Source: JAOUEA01 sp963790335 | Lineage (GTDB): Bacteria; Actinomycetota; UBA4738; HRBIN12 | Assembly: GCA_963790335.1 (NCBI GenBank) | Contig: CAWBOB010000005.1 | Span: forward strand, 124,001-188,000 | DNA: 64,000 nucleotides | Direction of reading: 5' to 3' | In this document: positions 36,047 through 45,796 of the stretch, piece after piece | How the letters are laid out: each line of letters opens with the position of its first letter | How positions within the stretch are numbered: the stretch's first letter is position 1 | Notes under the pieces: generated by a model | What the model was told of the DNA's origin: nothing | The model's input: the letters and a program-made list of their open reading frames with translations, nothing else | Databases searched by the model: none | Program-made: the position numbers and the translations under genes

Positions 36047-37228
36047 TCAGCGCAGCCCGAGCTCGGACCCGACCGCTGCGAAGATGTCGAGCGCCTCACG
36101 CAGGTCCTGCTCGGTGTGGTCGGCGGTGACGATCGTGCGAACACGAGCCGAGCCCCGGCCGACCGTCGGGAACACGATCGCGGGACAGAACACCCCTTCG
36201 TCGAAGAGGCGGCGTGCGAAGGCCTGCGTGCGTTCCTCGTCGCCCGTGATGACCGGCGTGATGGGGGTCTGGCTCGCGCCCGTGTCGAACCCCAGCTCGC
36301 GCAGGCCGGCCTTCAGCTGCTCGGCGTTCGACCAGAGCCGGGTGAGCCGCTCGGGCTCGTCGGCGATGACGTCGAGGGCCGCGATGCACGCCGCGACCAC
36401 GGCGGGCGGCGCGCTGGTCGAGAAGAGGTAGGGTCGCCCCCGGTTCTCGAGCCACTCGACGAGGTGGGGCGCCCCGGCGATGAACCCTCCCAGCACGCCG
36501 ATCGCCTTCGAGAGCGTGCCCACCTGCACATCGACCCGTCCGCGCAACCCGAAGTGCTCGACCGACCCGGAGCCTCCCGGCCCGAGCACACCGGTGGCAT
36601 GTGCGTCGTCGAGCATCATCACGGCCCCGTGCCGTTCGGCGACCTCCACGAGATCGGGCAACGGTGCGATGTCGCCATCCATCGAGAACACACCGTCGGT
36701 GATCAACAGCTGCCGGCGACCGGGTCTGGAAGTCTCCGCGAGTAGCCGGTCCGCGTGATCGACGTCACGGTGGTCGAAGACGGCGATCTCGGCTCGCGAC
36801 AACCTCGCACCGTCGATGATCGACGCGTGGTTCAGCCGGTCCGAGACGATCACGTCGTCCTTCGCGAGGATCGCTGCGACCGTGCCCGCGTTCGCCGTGA
36901 AGCCCGACTGGAACATCAGCGCCGCTTCCGCGTGCTTGAACGCGGCGAACCGCGCCTCGAGCTCCCGGTGCATGGTCATCTGACCGGCGATCGTGCGTAC
37001 CGCGCCCGATCCGGACCCCAGCTCTTCGGCGGCCCGGCTCGCCGCGGCGTTCAGTCGAGGATGGTTCGCGAGCCCCAGGTAGTTGTTCGACGCGAGGTTG
37101 ATCACGTCGCGGCCGTCGTAGCGGGCCCGAGCCCCCTGTGGGCCCCCGAGCGTCCGTGGATGCAACAGCAGCCCTTCGCTCCGAAGCGAGGCAACCTCGT
37201 CACGCAGGAAGCCGAGGGCGTCGGTCAC
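36047..37228 (-). CDS. kbl: Glycine C-acetyltransferase (2-amino-3-ketobutyrate CoA ligase)
   Basis: PLP enzyme that splits 2-amino-3-oxobutyrate with CoA into glycine and acetyl-CoA. The 393 residues have the alpha-oxoamine synthase pattern: INLASNNYLGLANHPRL, GSGSGAVRTIAGQ, MLDDAHATGVLG and GTLSKAIGVLGG, whose Lys binds PLP. GTG at 37228 overlaps the stop of tdh (GTGA), giving the classic tdh-kbl pair for threonine breakdown. The pair also supplies glycine, possibly linking to the one-carbon operon at the window start. Confidence 0.92.
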   Translation of the reverse strand: MTDALGFLRDEVASLRSEGLLLHPRTLGGPQGARARYDGRDVINLASNNYLGLANHPRLNAAASRAAEELGSGSGAVRTIAGQMTMHRELEARFAAFKHAEAALMFQSGFTANAGTVAAILAKDDVIVSDRLNHASIIDGARLSRAEIAVFDHRDVDHADRLLAETSRPGRRQLLITDGVFSMDGDIAPLPDLVEVAERHGAVMMLDDAHATGVLGPGGSGSVEHFGLRGRVDVQVGTLSKAIGVLGGFIAGAPHLVEWLENRGRPYLFSTSAPPAVVAACIAALDVIADEPERLTRLWSNAEQLKAGLRELGFDTGASQTPITPVITGDEERTQAFARRLFDEGVFCPAIVFPTVGRGSARVRTIVTADHTEQDLREALDIFAAVGSELGLR

Positions 37229-38286
37229 GATCGAGCTCCTCCGTTCGGAACGAGGATCACCTTCCCCGAGCGGCCGGATGCCGTGGTCTCGAAGGCTTCC
37301 TGCCACTGCTCGAAAGCGAATCGATGCGTGATGACGGGTGAGACATCGACACGTCCGGTCGACAGCAACGTCGTGGTCTGCTGCCACGTGCGGAACATCT
37401 CCCGGCCGGTGATGCCCTGCAGGCGCGCCTCCTTGAAGATGACCTGGTCGTTCAGGTCGAGCTTGACCGACGCGTCGGGAAGGCCCAGGAGCGACATGCG
37501 GCCTCCGCGCGCGAGCATGCGCGTTCCCTGATCGATCGCGGTCGGGTTGCCGCTCATCTCGAGCACGACCTCGGCGCCCACGCCTTTCGTCCGCCCCATC
37601 ACGGCGGCCACAGGATCCTCCTCAGCCGGGTCGACGAGCACGTCGGCACCCATCTCTCGGGCCTTATCGCGTCGATAGTCGTTGGGCTCGATCGCGATCA
37701 CCTCGAACGCGCCCAGCGAGCGCACGACACCGACGGCGAACATGCCGATCGGCCCACACCCGATCACCGCGACGACGTTGGTCGCGATGTCCTCGCCGCC
37801 CCCCGTGCCGAACGCGGCGTGCACGGCGTTCCCGAAGGGTTCCATGATCGATGCGACGTCGGGATCGATGCCCTCCCCAACCACCCACGCGTTCTGCGCG
37901 GGCACCACGACGTACTCGGCGAACGCGCCCTCGGTGTCGACACCGAGGATGCGCAGGTTCTCGCAGATGTGGGCGCGCCCGGTCTGGCACGTGGAACAGT
38001 GTCCACACGCGATGTGCGTCTCGGCCGCGACGAAGGTGCCCGGCTGCACGTGATGCACCTCGCCGCCGACCGCGTGCACCGTGCCAGCCACCTCGTGGCC
38101 GAAGGTCATCGGCACCGACCCGATCCGCCGGTCGGCCCACTCGTTCCACTCGAGCATGTGCAGGTCGGTCCCGCAGATCGAGGCGCCGTGCACACGCACC
38201 AGGATCTCGTCGTCACCGGGCGAGGGCACCGCGATCTCGACGAGCTCGGCGCCCGGACCGCGGGTCGTCTTCCGCAGCGCTCGCAT
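37225..38286 (-). CDS. tdh: L-threonine 3-dehydrogenase
   Basis: Zinc- and NAD-dependent dehydrogenase making 2-amino-3-oxobutyrate from threonine. The 353 residues from ATG 38286 begin MRALRK, matching MKAL in characterised Tdh; a GTG 12 bp earlier is possible. Catalytic zinc ligands lie in SICGTDLH and TFGHEVAG, and the structural zinc site in CGHCSTCQTGRAHIC. The NAD motif is VIGCGPIGMFAVG, and FGNAVHAAF is typical of Tdh rather than other alcohol dehydrogenases. Confidence 0.93.
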   Translation of the reverse strand: MRALRKTTRGPGAELVEIAVPSPGDDEILVRVHGASICGTDLHMLEWNEWADRRIGSVPMTFGHEVAGTVHAVGGEVHHVQPGTFVAAETHIACGHCSTCQTGRAHICENLRILGVDTEGAFAEYVVVPAQNAWVVGEGIDPDVASIMEPFGNAVHAAFGTGGGEDIATNVVAVIGCGPIGMFAVGVVRSLGAFEVIAIEPNDYRRDKAREMGADVLVDPAEEDPVAAVMGRTKGVGAEVVLEMSGNPTAIDQGTRMLARGGRMSLLGLPDASVKLDLNDQVIFKEARLQGITGREMFRTWQQTTTLLSTGRVDVSPVITHRFAFEQWQEAFETTASGRSGKVILVPNGGARS

Positions 38287-38394
38287 CGTTGCCCTCACGA
38301 CCGAAGCGTACCCTGCGTCCGGAAGCGGGAACCTTTCGGCGGACTGCGGGCGTCAGACCCGACCAGTGTGCATCCGACCCGGAAGGATCGTGCC

Positions 38395-39270
38395 ATGACT
38401 TCGCGGCCGACATCGCGACACATCGCCCTCCTGCTGCTCGTGGCAACCATCACCGCGGCGTGCGCCGACGCCCCCGAGCCAGGCGACACCTCACCGCGTG
38501 GAATCCCGCACGCCCAGGCACCGACCGACCTGCTGCTGCGATGGGGGTACGAAGGGGGCTTCACTCCGCCCGAGTTCCAGCTCACCAACCTTCCGTCGTT
38601 CAGCCTCTACGGCGACGGCACGATCGTGCGCCCGGGGCCGCAGATGGAGATCTACCCCGGACCGGCCCTGCCCGCGCTCGAGACCATGCGGCTCGACGAG
38701 CGGGGCATCCAGGCGATCCTGCAAGCGGCACTCGACGCCGACCTCGCTACGGTCACCGACCTCACCGACATGGGCTCGGTGGGCATCGCCGACGCCGCCG
38801 AGACCGTGTTCACGCTGAGGTTCGGCGAGATCGACCGCAGCGTGCGCATCTACGCTCTCGCGGAGCTCGGAGGCCAGATGCCGGGCATGTCCGACGAGGA
38901 GTTCCGAGCCCGGAACCGGCTGCTCGCGTTCGTGGAGCAGCTGAGCTCCCTCGAAACCTGGCTCCCCGAGGGCTCGGTCTCCGGGTCCACGGTCTTCGAG
39001 CCGTCCGGAACCCGAGCGTTCGTCACCCGATACCGAGGCCAGCCCGACCTGCCCCAGGAGCCCATCGCGTGGCCCCTCGCCACACCGCTCGGTGACATCG
39101 GTGCGCATGCCGGCGCGGGCTTCCGGTGCGTCGCCGTGACCGGTCAGGATTGGATCCAGGTGCTGCAACCTGCGGCCTCGACGGCCTCGCAGCTCACCCC
39201 GTGGACGAGTGAGGAACGCAGGTACGCGGTCGCGTTCCGTCCGTTGCTTCCCGACGAGTCCACCTGCTGA
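38395..39270 (+). CDS. Hypothetical secreted lipoprotein
   Basis: A 291-residue protein with GGAAGGA before ATG 38395. The signal peptide ends at ITAACAD (lipobox, Cys23). The mature domain has LLLRWGYEGGFTPPEF, SFSLYGDGTIVRPGP, DLTDMGSVGIADAAETVFTL and FVEQLSSLETWL. The last part contains two cysteines (FRCVAV, DESTC). No enzyme motif is visible and the family is not recognised. It is divergent from tdh and followed by a sensor gene. Confidence 0.7.
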   Translation: MTSRPTSRHIALLLLVATITAACADAPEPGDTSPRGIPHAQAPTDLLLRWGYEGGFTPPEFQLTNLPSFSLYGDGTIVRPGPQMEIYPGPALPALETMRLDERGIQAILQAALDADLATVTDLTDMGSVGIADAAETVFTLRFGEIDRSVRIYALAELGGQMPGMSDEEFRARNRLLAFVEQLSSLETWLPEGSVSGSTVFEPSGTRAFVTRYRGQPDLPQEPIAWPLATPLGDIGAHAGAGFRCVAVTGQDWIQVLQPAASTASQLTPWTSEERRYAVAFRPLLPDESTC

Positions 39271-39349
39271 TCCTCCGTCACCCCGATCCCACCCGCAGCG
39301 CCACCTCAAGCCAGCACATCGGTATGCCGATGAGGAAGCGTCGGACATC

Positions 39350-41656
39350 GTGCCCGGCAGCTCGGCGTGTGAGGAGACGGCAGGCAGCGTGAGCGTGAGC
39401 GACCCGACCGTGCGACCGACACGTGAGACAGCCGTGGGCTCGAGCGCACCCCGTCCACCGGGGTCCGAGGGGTCGGAGACGGACCACTCGATCGAGGGGG
39501 CGATCGCCGACCTCCAAGCCCAACTCCGCGATCTCGAGATCCGCTACCGAGGCGTCATCCACGACCTGCCCGCCGTGATCTATGTCGAAGGCCCCGGCGC
39601 CGGCGGTGACGTGATCGATGTGAGTCCCGGTGTCTCAGCGATGCTCGGCGTGACGCGGGAGGACCTGCTCGCCAGTCCCGACGCCTGGTTCGAGCGCGTG
39701 CATCCGGACGATCGCGATCGGATCGCGGCGGCGAGCGACCATGCGGTCGAGACGGGCGAGCCCTTCCGTGTGGAGTACCGCGCCGTCCACCCCGACGGCC
39801 GTGAGGTGTGGATCAAGGACGACTGCGTGTTGATCCGTGACGAGCACGGCACGCCGATGTACTGGGTCGGTCTGATGCTCGACGTCACCGACGACGCCAC
39901 GACCCGCGACGAGCTCCGCGAGGAGCGATCGAAGTACGGAGCCCTGGTCGAACAGATCCCGGCGATCGTCTACGTCGACGTCGCCGACGATCAGATGACC
40001 ACGACGTACGTGAGTCCGCAGATCCATCCGTTGCTCGGCTGCACGCCAGAGGAGTACGTGTCCGATCCCGACCTGTGGGCTCGCATGCTGCATGCCGACG
40101 ATCGGGAGGCTGCCATCGAGACCTACCTGCGCGGGCGGGAACTCGGCCAACCGTTCGTCTACGAGTACCGGCTCGTCGCGAAGGACGGGCGGGTGCTGTG
40201 GTTCCGCGACTCCGCGATCGTGCTGACCGATGCCGACGGGCGCCCCACGCTGATCCAAGGGGTCATGCTCGACATCACCGAGCGGAAGGCGGCCGAGGAA
40301 CAGATCGCTTACCTCGCCTACCACGACAAGCTCACGGGCATGGCGAACCGAGCGATGTTCGACGAGCTGATCGAACTCTCGCTCACCCGGGCGCGCAGGA
40401 ACGGGGGCGGCGTGGCGGTGATCTCCGTCGACATCGACGACTTCAAGCTCGTGAACGACTCGCTGGGTCACGAGCGCGGCGACGAGCTCATCACGGCCTT
40501 CGCCGAACGCCTGCGTGAGGCCACGAGAGATACCGACCTCGTCGCGCGCCCGGGAGGAGACGAATTCCTGGTGCTCCTCGCGGATCTGGACACGTCGGCG
40601 CCCGTACCCGGCGGGCAGGACGGAGCATCGATCTCCGCCGAGGCGGTCGCGATGCGCATCCAGGAAGCCATGCGCGAGCCGTTCGAGATCGCCGGTACCG
40701 AGCTCTACCTCACGGCCAGCCAGGGCATCAGCGTCTTCCCCGAGGACGCCAAAGACGTCACCGCGCTCCTGGCCAACGCCGAGACGGCGATGTTCCAGTC
40801 GAAACGGATGGGACCCGGCGGGTTCGTTGTCCACTCGACCGACACCGGAGACGCGATGACGCGCCTGTCGATGTCGACCCGGCTGCGCAAGGCGGTCGAA
40901 CAGAAGCAGTGGATGCTGCACTACCAGCCGCTGATCGAGCTCGACTCCGGACGCATGTACGGGGTCGAGGCCCTGATCCGGTGGCCGGGGCCGAATGGGG
41001 GCCTCGTCCCCCCCGGCGAGTTCATCCCGCTCGCCGAAGAGATGGGATTGATCGAGGCGATCGGCGACTGGGTGGTGGAGGAGATCTGTCGTCAGGACGC
41101 GCAGTGGCGGGCCGAGGATCTCGAGCTCGAGATCGGGTTCAACCTCTCTCCAAGGCAGCTGTGGCAACCGGAGCTCGTCGCGAAGGTCGCGGCGCCGATC
41201 GTCGTCGCCGGCATGGACCCGGCGCGCGTCACCGTCGAGATCACGGAGTCGACCGCCATGACCGACCCGGATCGCACGATCGAACTCCTGCACGAGATGC
41301 ACGATCGCGGCCTCAAGCTCGCGATCGACGACTTCGGCACCGGCTACTCGTCGCTCGCGCGGCTCAAGCACATGCCGGTCGACATCCTCAAGATCGACCG
41401 GTCGTTCGTGCGCGACGTCGACCTCGACCGTGACGCAGCCAGCATGGTGTCGGCGATGATCTCACTCGCCCACAACCTCGGCATGACGCCGTTGGCGGAG
41501 GGTATCGAGACCGAGGGCGAGTGGCGGTTCCTCGCCGACCGGGGCTGTCCGCTCGGCCAGGGCTACTTCTTCTCCCGGCCGGTTCCCGCTTCCGACATCT
41601 TGGCGATGCATCGACGGGCGTCGCTGAGGATGGTCGAGGGGGCCAACGAGTCCTAG
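39350..41656 (+). CDS. PAS-PAS-GGDEF-EAL cyclic-di-GMP signalling protein
   Basis: Cytoplasmic c-di-GMP protein of about 768 residues. Two PAS domains (about 65-175 and 185-300) each end in a D-x-T-like PAC segment (MLDVTDDATT, MLDITERKAAEE). The GGDEF domain (about 310-475) keeps GGDEF and the product-inhibition site RDTD five residues before it. The EAL domain (about 490-740) keeps EALIRW, ETAMF-type spacing and DDFGTGYSSL. Both synthesis and breakdown are possible. The start is uncertain: GTG 39350 or a GTG near 39389. No membrane segment is evident, so signals are likely cytosolic (redox, light or gas). Confidence 0.88.
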   Translation: MPGSSACEETAGSVSVSDPTVRPTRETAVGSSAPRPPGSEGSETDHSIEGAIADLQAQLRDLEIRYRGVIHDLPAVIYVEGPGAGGDVIDVSPGVSAMLGVTREDLLASPDAWFERVHPDDRDRIAAASDHAVETGEPFRVEYRAVHPDGREVWIKDDCVLIRDEHGTPMYWVGLMLDVTDDATTRDELREERSKYGALVEQIPAIVYVDVADDQMTTTYVSPQIHPLLGCTPEEYVSDPDLWARMLHADDREAAIETYLRGRELGQPFVYEYRLVAKDGRVLWFRDSAIVLTDADGRPTLIQGVMLDITERKAAEEQIAYLAYHDKLTGMANRAMFDELIELSLTRARRNGGGVAVISVDIDDFKLVNDSLGHERGDELITAFAERLREATRDTDLVARPGGDEFLVLLADLDTSAPVPGGQDGASISAEAVAMRIQEAMREPFEIAGTELYLTASQGISVFPEDAKDVTALLANAETAMFQSKRMGPGGFVVHSTDTGDAMTRLSMSTRLRKAVEQKQWMLHYQPLIELDSGRMYGVEALIRWPGPNGGLVPPGEFIPLAEEMGLIEAIGDWVVEEICRQDAQWRAEDLELEIGFNLSPRQLWQPELVAKVAAPIVVAGMDPARVTVEITESTAMTDPDRTIELLHEMHDRGLKLAIDDFGTGYSSLARLKHMPVDILKIDRSFVRDVDLDRDAASMVSAMISLAHNLGMTPLAEGIETEGEWRFLADRGCPLGQGYFFSRPVPASDILAMHRRASLRMVEGANES

Positions 41657-41661
41657 CAGGA

Positions 41662-42876
41662 CTAGCGTCGCCGACGCGGCCCGCGCAAGCCGGACCGGCG
41701 CCCACGTACGCTGCCGCTGAAGACCGTTCGAGGAGGCGCGACCTTCATGCCTTCCTGCTCGAACTCCTCGTGCAGGTCGAGGCGGGCCGCCATGCGGCTG
41801 ACGTCGCCGAGCTGCTCGGGGGTGACGAACGTCACGCTCGTGCCGGTTCGGCCTGCCCTGGCGGTGCGCCCGACCCGGTGGACGTACCCCTTGTCATCCT
41901 GTGGAGGGTCGTAGTTCACGACCAGGGTGATGTCGTCGAGATCGAGGCCCCTCGCGGCCACGTCGGTCGCGATCAGCACACCGACGTGCTTCTCCTCGAA
42001 CCGGCGGAGCGCCTTCTCGCGGGCCTGCTGCGTCATGTCGCCGTGCATCGCCACTGCCGGCACGCCCTCGGCCCGCAGACGGCGAGCGAGAGCGTCGACC
42101 GCGCGCTTGGTGTTGACGAACACCAAGGTGAGGCCGTCGGGCTCCTCGGCGTGGGCGAGCTCGATCAACTTGGCCAGCTTCTCGTGGGAGGTGGCAGGCA
42201 CGAACCGGTGATCGGCCTCCTCGACCGTCTTACCTTCGAACTCGACCTCGTGGCGAACCGGGTCGCGCGTGTACACCTCCGCGATGCGGCCGACGGCACC
42301 GTCGAGGGTCGCCGAGAAGAACATCGTCTGCCGATCCCGCGGCAGACGCCGCACGATGCGGTCGACCTGCGGCTGGAAGCCCATGTCGAGCATGCGGTCG
42401 GCCTCATCGAGCACGAAGATGCGCACGCCGTCGAGCCGGACCATCTTCCGCTGGGCGAGGTCGTCGAGACGTCCGGGGGTGGCGATCAAGATGTGCGCGT
42501 CGCCGACGCCCTTGGACTGCTCGCTCACGCTGGTGCCGCCGTAGACGGCCTTCACCCGCAGTCCCCTGGCCTTGGCGATGTCGGCGAACTCGCCGCGCAC
42601 CTGGGTCGCGAGCTCGCGGGTGGGCACGAGCACGAGCGCGGCAGGCCGGGCCTGGTCGTCAGGATCGAGCTGGTCGACGATGGGGATCGCGAACCCGAGC
42701 GTCTTGCCGGATCCGGTCTTGGATCTCGCGAGCGTGTCACGCCCCGCCGTGGCGTCCTCGATCACCATCACCTGGATCGGGAACGGCAGCCCGATGCCGC
42801 GCGAGGCCAGGGTCTCGATCACGGCGTCGGATACACCCAGATCGCGGAAGGAGGGCAACGAGGGCAACGCGGTCAT
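41662..42876 (-). CDS. DEAD-box RNA helicase (RhlE/DeaD-like)
   Basis: ATP-dependent RNA helicase core of 404 residues. All motifs are visible in order: the Q motif (FPIQ), SKTGSGKT, PTRELA, TPGRLDD, DEAD, FSAT, VFVNTK, ATDVAARGLD and HRVGRTARAG. There is almost no C-terminal extension beyond an Arg-rich tail (GRRSGLRGPRRRR), which may help RNA binding. ATG at 42876 gives the normal N terminus. It converges with the GGDEF/EAL gene, leaving 5 bp between them. Confidence 0.93.
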   Translation of the reverse strand: MTALPSLPSFRDLGVSDAVIETLASRGIGLPFPIQVMVIEDATAGRDTLARSKTGSGKTLGFAIPIVDQLDPDDQARPAALVLVPTRELATQVRGEFADIAKARGLRVKAVYGGTSVSEQSKGVGDAHILIATPGRLDDLAQRKMVRLDGVRIFVLDEADRMLDMGFQPQVDRIVRRLPRDRQTMFFSATLDGAVGRIAEVYTRDPVRHEVEFEGKTVEEADHRFVPATSHEKLAKLIELAHAEEPDGLTLVFVNTKRAVDALARRLRAEGVPAVAMHGDMTQQAREKALRRFEEKHVGVLIATDVAARGLDLDDITLVVNYDPPQDDKGYVHRVGRTARAGRTGTSVTFVTPEQLGDVSRMAARLDLHEEFEQEGMKVAPPRTVFSGSVRGRRSGLRGPRRRR

Positions 42877-42900
42877 CGACCGCCAATCGTAGCGGGTCCG

Positions 42901-43869
42901 TCAGAGGTCGAACGCAGCGTCGAGCGCACCGATGAGCGACGTCACGATCAGCAGCTGCGTGAGAGCAAGGGCCTCGCTCCTGATCGCTCCCTGCCCGGGG
43001 ACCCGCACCACGCCGATGCGATCGCGCATCAGGCGGTCGTCGGGATGCAGCGACGACCAGAGCACGTCCTCGATCTCCGCGCCGATGGCGGCGGGCAGTC
43101 ACCGTCGATGTCGAGCACGCTCATCGGCCCTCGGTCGTCGGTCCGCGTGCTCCAGCGGATGGGAGGTTCGGCTGCGCCACGCAGGGAACCGACGACCTCG
43201 CGCAACCCTTGATACGGAAGCGTCGGACGCACGATCAATCGCGCGGAGCGCCGCCGATCGTCGTCGGCGCCGGGTCCGCCACCGAACGACACGATGATGT
43301 CGGCGAACGCACGCTGCGGACGCACGAAGGCGGCGGCATCGGCTTCCCTGCGCTTGATCTCGTCGACGACCTGCTGTGGCGAGTAGCCGCGCTCGAAGAC
43401 GTCGCGCTCGAGCTTCCATCGCCGTCGCAGCCTCTCGTCGGGTTCGAGGAAGACGGCCACGTCGATCACGCGGCGTGCCCCCGGATCGCAGAGGGGCAGC
43501 AGTCCTTCGACGATCACGACCTCCCGTGGCTCGACCGACTCATCGGGGCCGAAGGTGCCCGTGACGTGGCTGTAGGTGGGTTTGCGCACCGCCGTGCCCC
43601 TGCGAGAGCGCCCGCAGATGCTCGGCCATGAGGTCGATACGGTTCGCGGCCGGTGCGAGCGGGGTCACGCCGAGTCTGGCGCGCTCGTCGCGGTCATAGC
43701 GGTGGTAGTCGTCGGTGCAGACACGGCCGACCCGCCCGACTCCGAGCACGTACTCGATACCGCGCGAGAGCGTGCTCTTGCCGGACGCGCTGTCGCCCGC
43801 GAGCCCCAGGAACATCGGTCCACCGGAAGCGCGGAGGCCGGTCGCGCGTCCGGCGGGCTGTGCCTCCAT
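42901..43869 (-). CDS. Phosphoribulokinase/uridine kinase family protein (two frameshifts)
   Basis: P-loop kinase of about 320 residues after repair. The first frame has FLGLAGDSASGKSTLSRG and VCTDDYHRYDRDERARLGVTPL, then APAANRIDLMAEHLRAL. One surplus G near 43595 shifts the frame; it continues RKPTYSHVTGTF, REVVIVEGLLPL, WKLERDVFERGYS and PQRAFADIIVSF. A second shift near 43095 leads to AEIEDVLWSSLHPDD and a stop at 42901. The DDYH, N-x-x-D-L-M and P-x-Y-x-H-x-T-G pattern is that of cyanobacterial/plant-type phosphoribulokinase rather than uridine kinase. No RuBisCO gene is in the window. The start could be ATG 43869 or ATG 43815. Confidence 0.75.
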
Positions 43870-43939
43870 GGTCGTTCCACGCTACCGCAGCCGGGTAGGC
43901 TGCGTTCACACGCCCCGTCGGACCGCCCTCGAGGAGACC

Positions 43940-45778
43940 ATGGACGACCGGATCCAACGCTGGAACGACCTGGCCGCACAGATCGGTGTGGACAGCATCA
44001 GGTGCACGACCGAGGCGGGCTCGGGACACCCGACCTCCTCGCTGTCGTGCGCGCACCTGCTCGCGGTGTTGTACGCGACCCACCTGCGGACCGATGTCGG
44101 TGACCCACGATCGCTCGCCAACGACCGATTCGTGCTGTCGAAGGGACATGCCGCGCCGGCGCTGTATTCGACCTTGAAGGCCATCGGCGCCATCTCCGAC
44201 GAGCAGCTGATGAGCCTGCGACGCTTCGGCTCCCCGATCCAAGGACATCCAGCGCCGGTTCCCGAACTGCCCTGGATCGACGTCGCCACCGGCTCACTGG
44301 GCCAAGGACTCGCCGTCGGTGTCGGCATGGCGCTCGCGACGCGGCTCGACGGCAGCGGAGCCAGGATCTACGTGCTGCTGGGCGACTCCGAAGCGGCGGA
44401 GGGCTCCGTGTGGGAGGCGGTGGAAGCGGCCGCGTTCCATGAACTCGGCGACCTCGTGGCGATCCTCGACATGAACCGGCTCGGACAGCGAGGTCCGACG
44501 ATGCACGGATGGAACGCCGGGTCGTTCCTCGACCGTGCGCGCGCGTACGGGTGGCACGCGATCGAGGTCGACGGGCACGACGTCGCCGCGATCGACGCCG
44601 CGTACTCGGAAGCTGCCGCCGTCGAGGCTCCGGCGTTCATCGTCGCTCGGACCCAGAAGGGTCACGGCGTGTCGTTCGCTTCCGACGTCGACGGATGGCA
44701 CGGCAAGGCGATGAGCCAGGAGCAGGCCTCGCAAGCGATCGAAGAGCTCGGAGGCATCCGGTCGTTGACGATCACGCCTCCCTCGCCACCGGAGTTCAAG
44801 CCGCTCGTGCTCGGCGAGCTCCGAGCCGAAGCAGCGCCGAGCTATCACGAGCCGGTCGCGACCCGGAAGGTGTTCGGGGAAGCCCTCGCGTGGCTCGCCG
44901 GCCACCGCCGCGACCTGGTGGTGCTCGACGGCGAGGTCGGCAACTCCACGTACGCCGACGATGTCCAGGCCGTCGCACCAGAGCGCTTCGTTCAGCTGTA
45001 CATCGCCGAACAGACGATGGTGGGGGCGCAGACGGGTCTGCAGGCGCTCGGCAAGACGGCCTTCGCCGCCACGTTCGGCGCCTTCTGGACCCGCGCGGTC
45101 GACCAGGTGCGCATGGGGTCGATCGGTCGGGCCGCCCTGCGCCTGTGCGGGTCCCATGCCGGCGTGTCGATCGGCGAGGACGGACCGTCACAGATGGCTC
45201 TCGAGGACCTCGCCGTCTTCCGGGCGCTCCATTCGTCGACCGTGCTCTATCCCGCCGACGGCAACGCCACGGTGAAGCTCGTCACCGCCATGTGCGACCT
45301 TCCGGGGATCTCGTACCTGCGCACGACGCGCGAGGCGACGCCGGCCCTGTACGGCGCGGACGAGGACTTCGCCATCGGAGGATCCAAGGTGCTTCGGCGG
45401 GGCGATGCCGACGTTGCGACGCTCATCGGTGCCGGCGTCACCGTGCGGGAATGCCTCACGGCCGCGGATGTGCTCGCCGCCGACGCGATCGAGGTCGGCG
45501 TGATCGACGCATACAGCGTGAAGCCGATCGACGCCCCCGCCATGCGCGAGGCGCTCGAGCGAACCGGGCTCCTGGTGATCGTCGAGGATCACCGGATCGA
45601 AGGTGGCCTGGGCGACGCGGTGCTGGATTCCCTCGCCGGCTCCGGTCCACTCACAGGCCGGGTCGTGAAGCTGGGCGTGCACGACATGCCAGGTTCGGGC
45701 ACCCCCGACGAGATGCGGGCCTGGGCCGGCATCGACGCAGCTTCGATCATCGACCGGGTCCGTCGAGAGATCGGATAG
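43940..45778 (+). CDS. tkt: Transketolase (single-chain)
   Basis: Thiamine-diphosphate enzyme moving two-carbon units between sugar phosphates. The 612 residues contain the N-terminal TPP domain (AGSGHPTSSLSCAHLLAVLY, SKGHAAPALYSTL, GDSEAAEGSVWEA), the pyrimidine domain (YIAEQTMVGAQTGLQALGK, SIGEDGPSQMALEDLA) and the C-terminal domain (VIVEDHRIEGGLGDA). GAGGAG precedes ATG 43940. The length is slightly short (typical ~660) and close to the archaeal/animal-like type. It is divergent from the phosphoribulokinase-like gene by 70 bp, an arrangement that hints at shared pentose-phosphate regulation. Confidence 0.92.
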   Translation: MDDRIQRWNDLAAQIGVDSIRCTTEAGSGHPTSSLSCAHLLAVLYATHLRTDVGDPRSLANDRFVLSKGHAAPALYSTLKAIGAISDEQLMSLRRFGSPIQGHPAPVPELPWIDVATGSLGQGLAVGVGMALATRLDGSGARIYVLLGDSEAAEGSVWEAVEAAAFHELGDLVAILDMNRLGQRGPTMHGWNAGSFLDRARAYGWHAIEVDGHDVAAIDAAYSEAAAVEAPAFIVARTQKGHGVSFASDVDGWHGKAMSQEQASQAIEELGGIRSLTITPPSPPEFKPLVLGELRAEAAPSYHEPVATRKVFGEALAWLAGHRRDLVVLDGEVGNSTYADDVQAVAPERFVQLYIAEQTMVGAQTGLQALGKTAFAATFGAFWTRAVDQVRMGSIGRAALRLCGSHAGVSIGEDGPSQMALEDLAVFRALHSSTVLYPADGNATVKLVTAMCDLPGISYLRTTREATPALYGADEDFAIGGSKVLRRGDADVATLIGAGVTVRECLTAADVLAADAIEVGVIDAYSVKPIDAPAMREALERTGLLVIVEDHRIEGGLGDAVLDSLAGSGPLTGRVVKLGVHDMPGSGTPDEMRAWAGIDAASIIDRVRREIG

Positions 45779-45796
45779 GCACCCGGGCGGTGCCGG

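Noticed and set aside
42901..43869. Uridine kinase for the P-loop kinase
   Set aside because: The DDYH and P-x-Y-x-H-x-T-G pattern fits phosphoribulokinase better, though the families are related.
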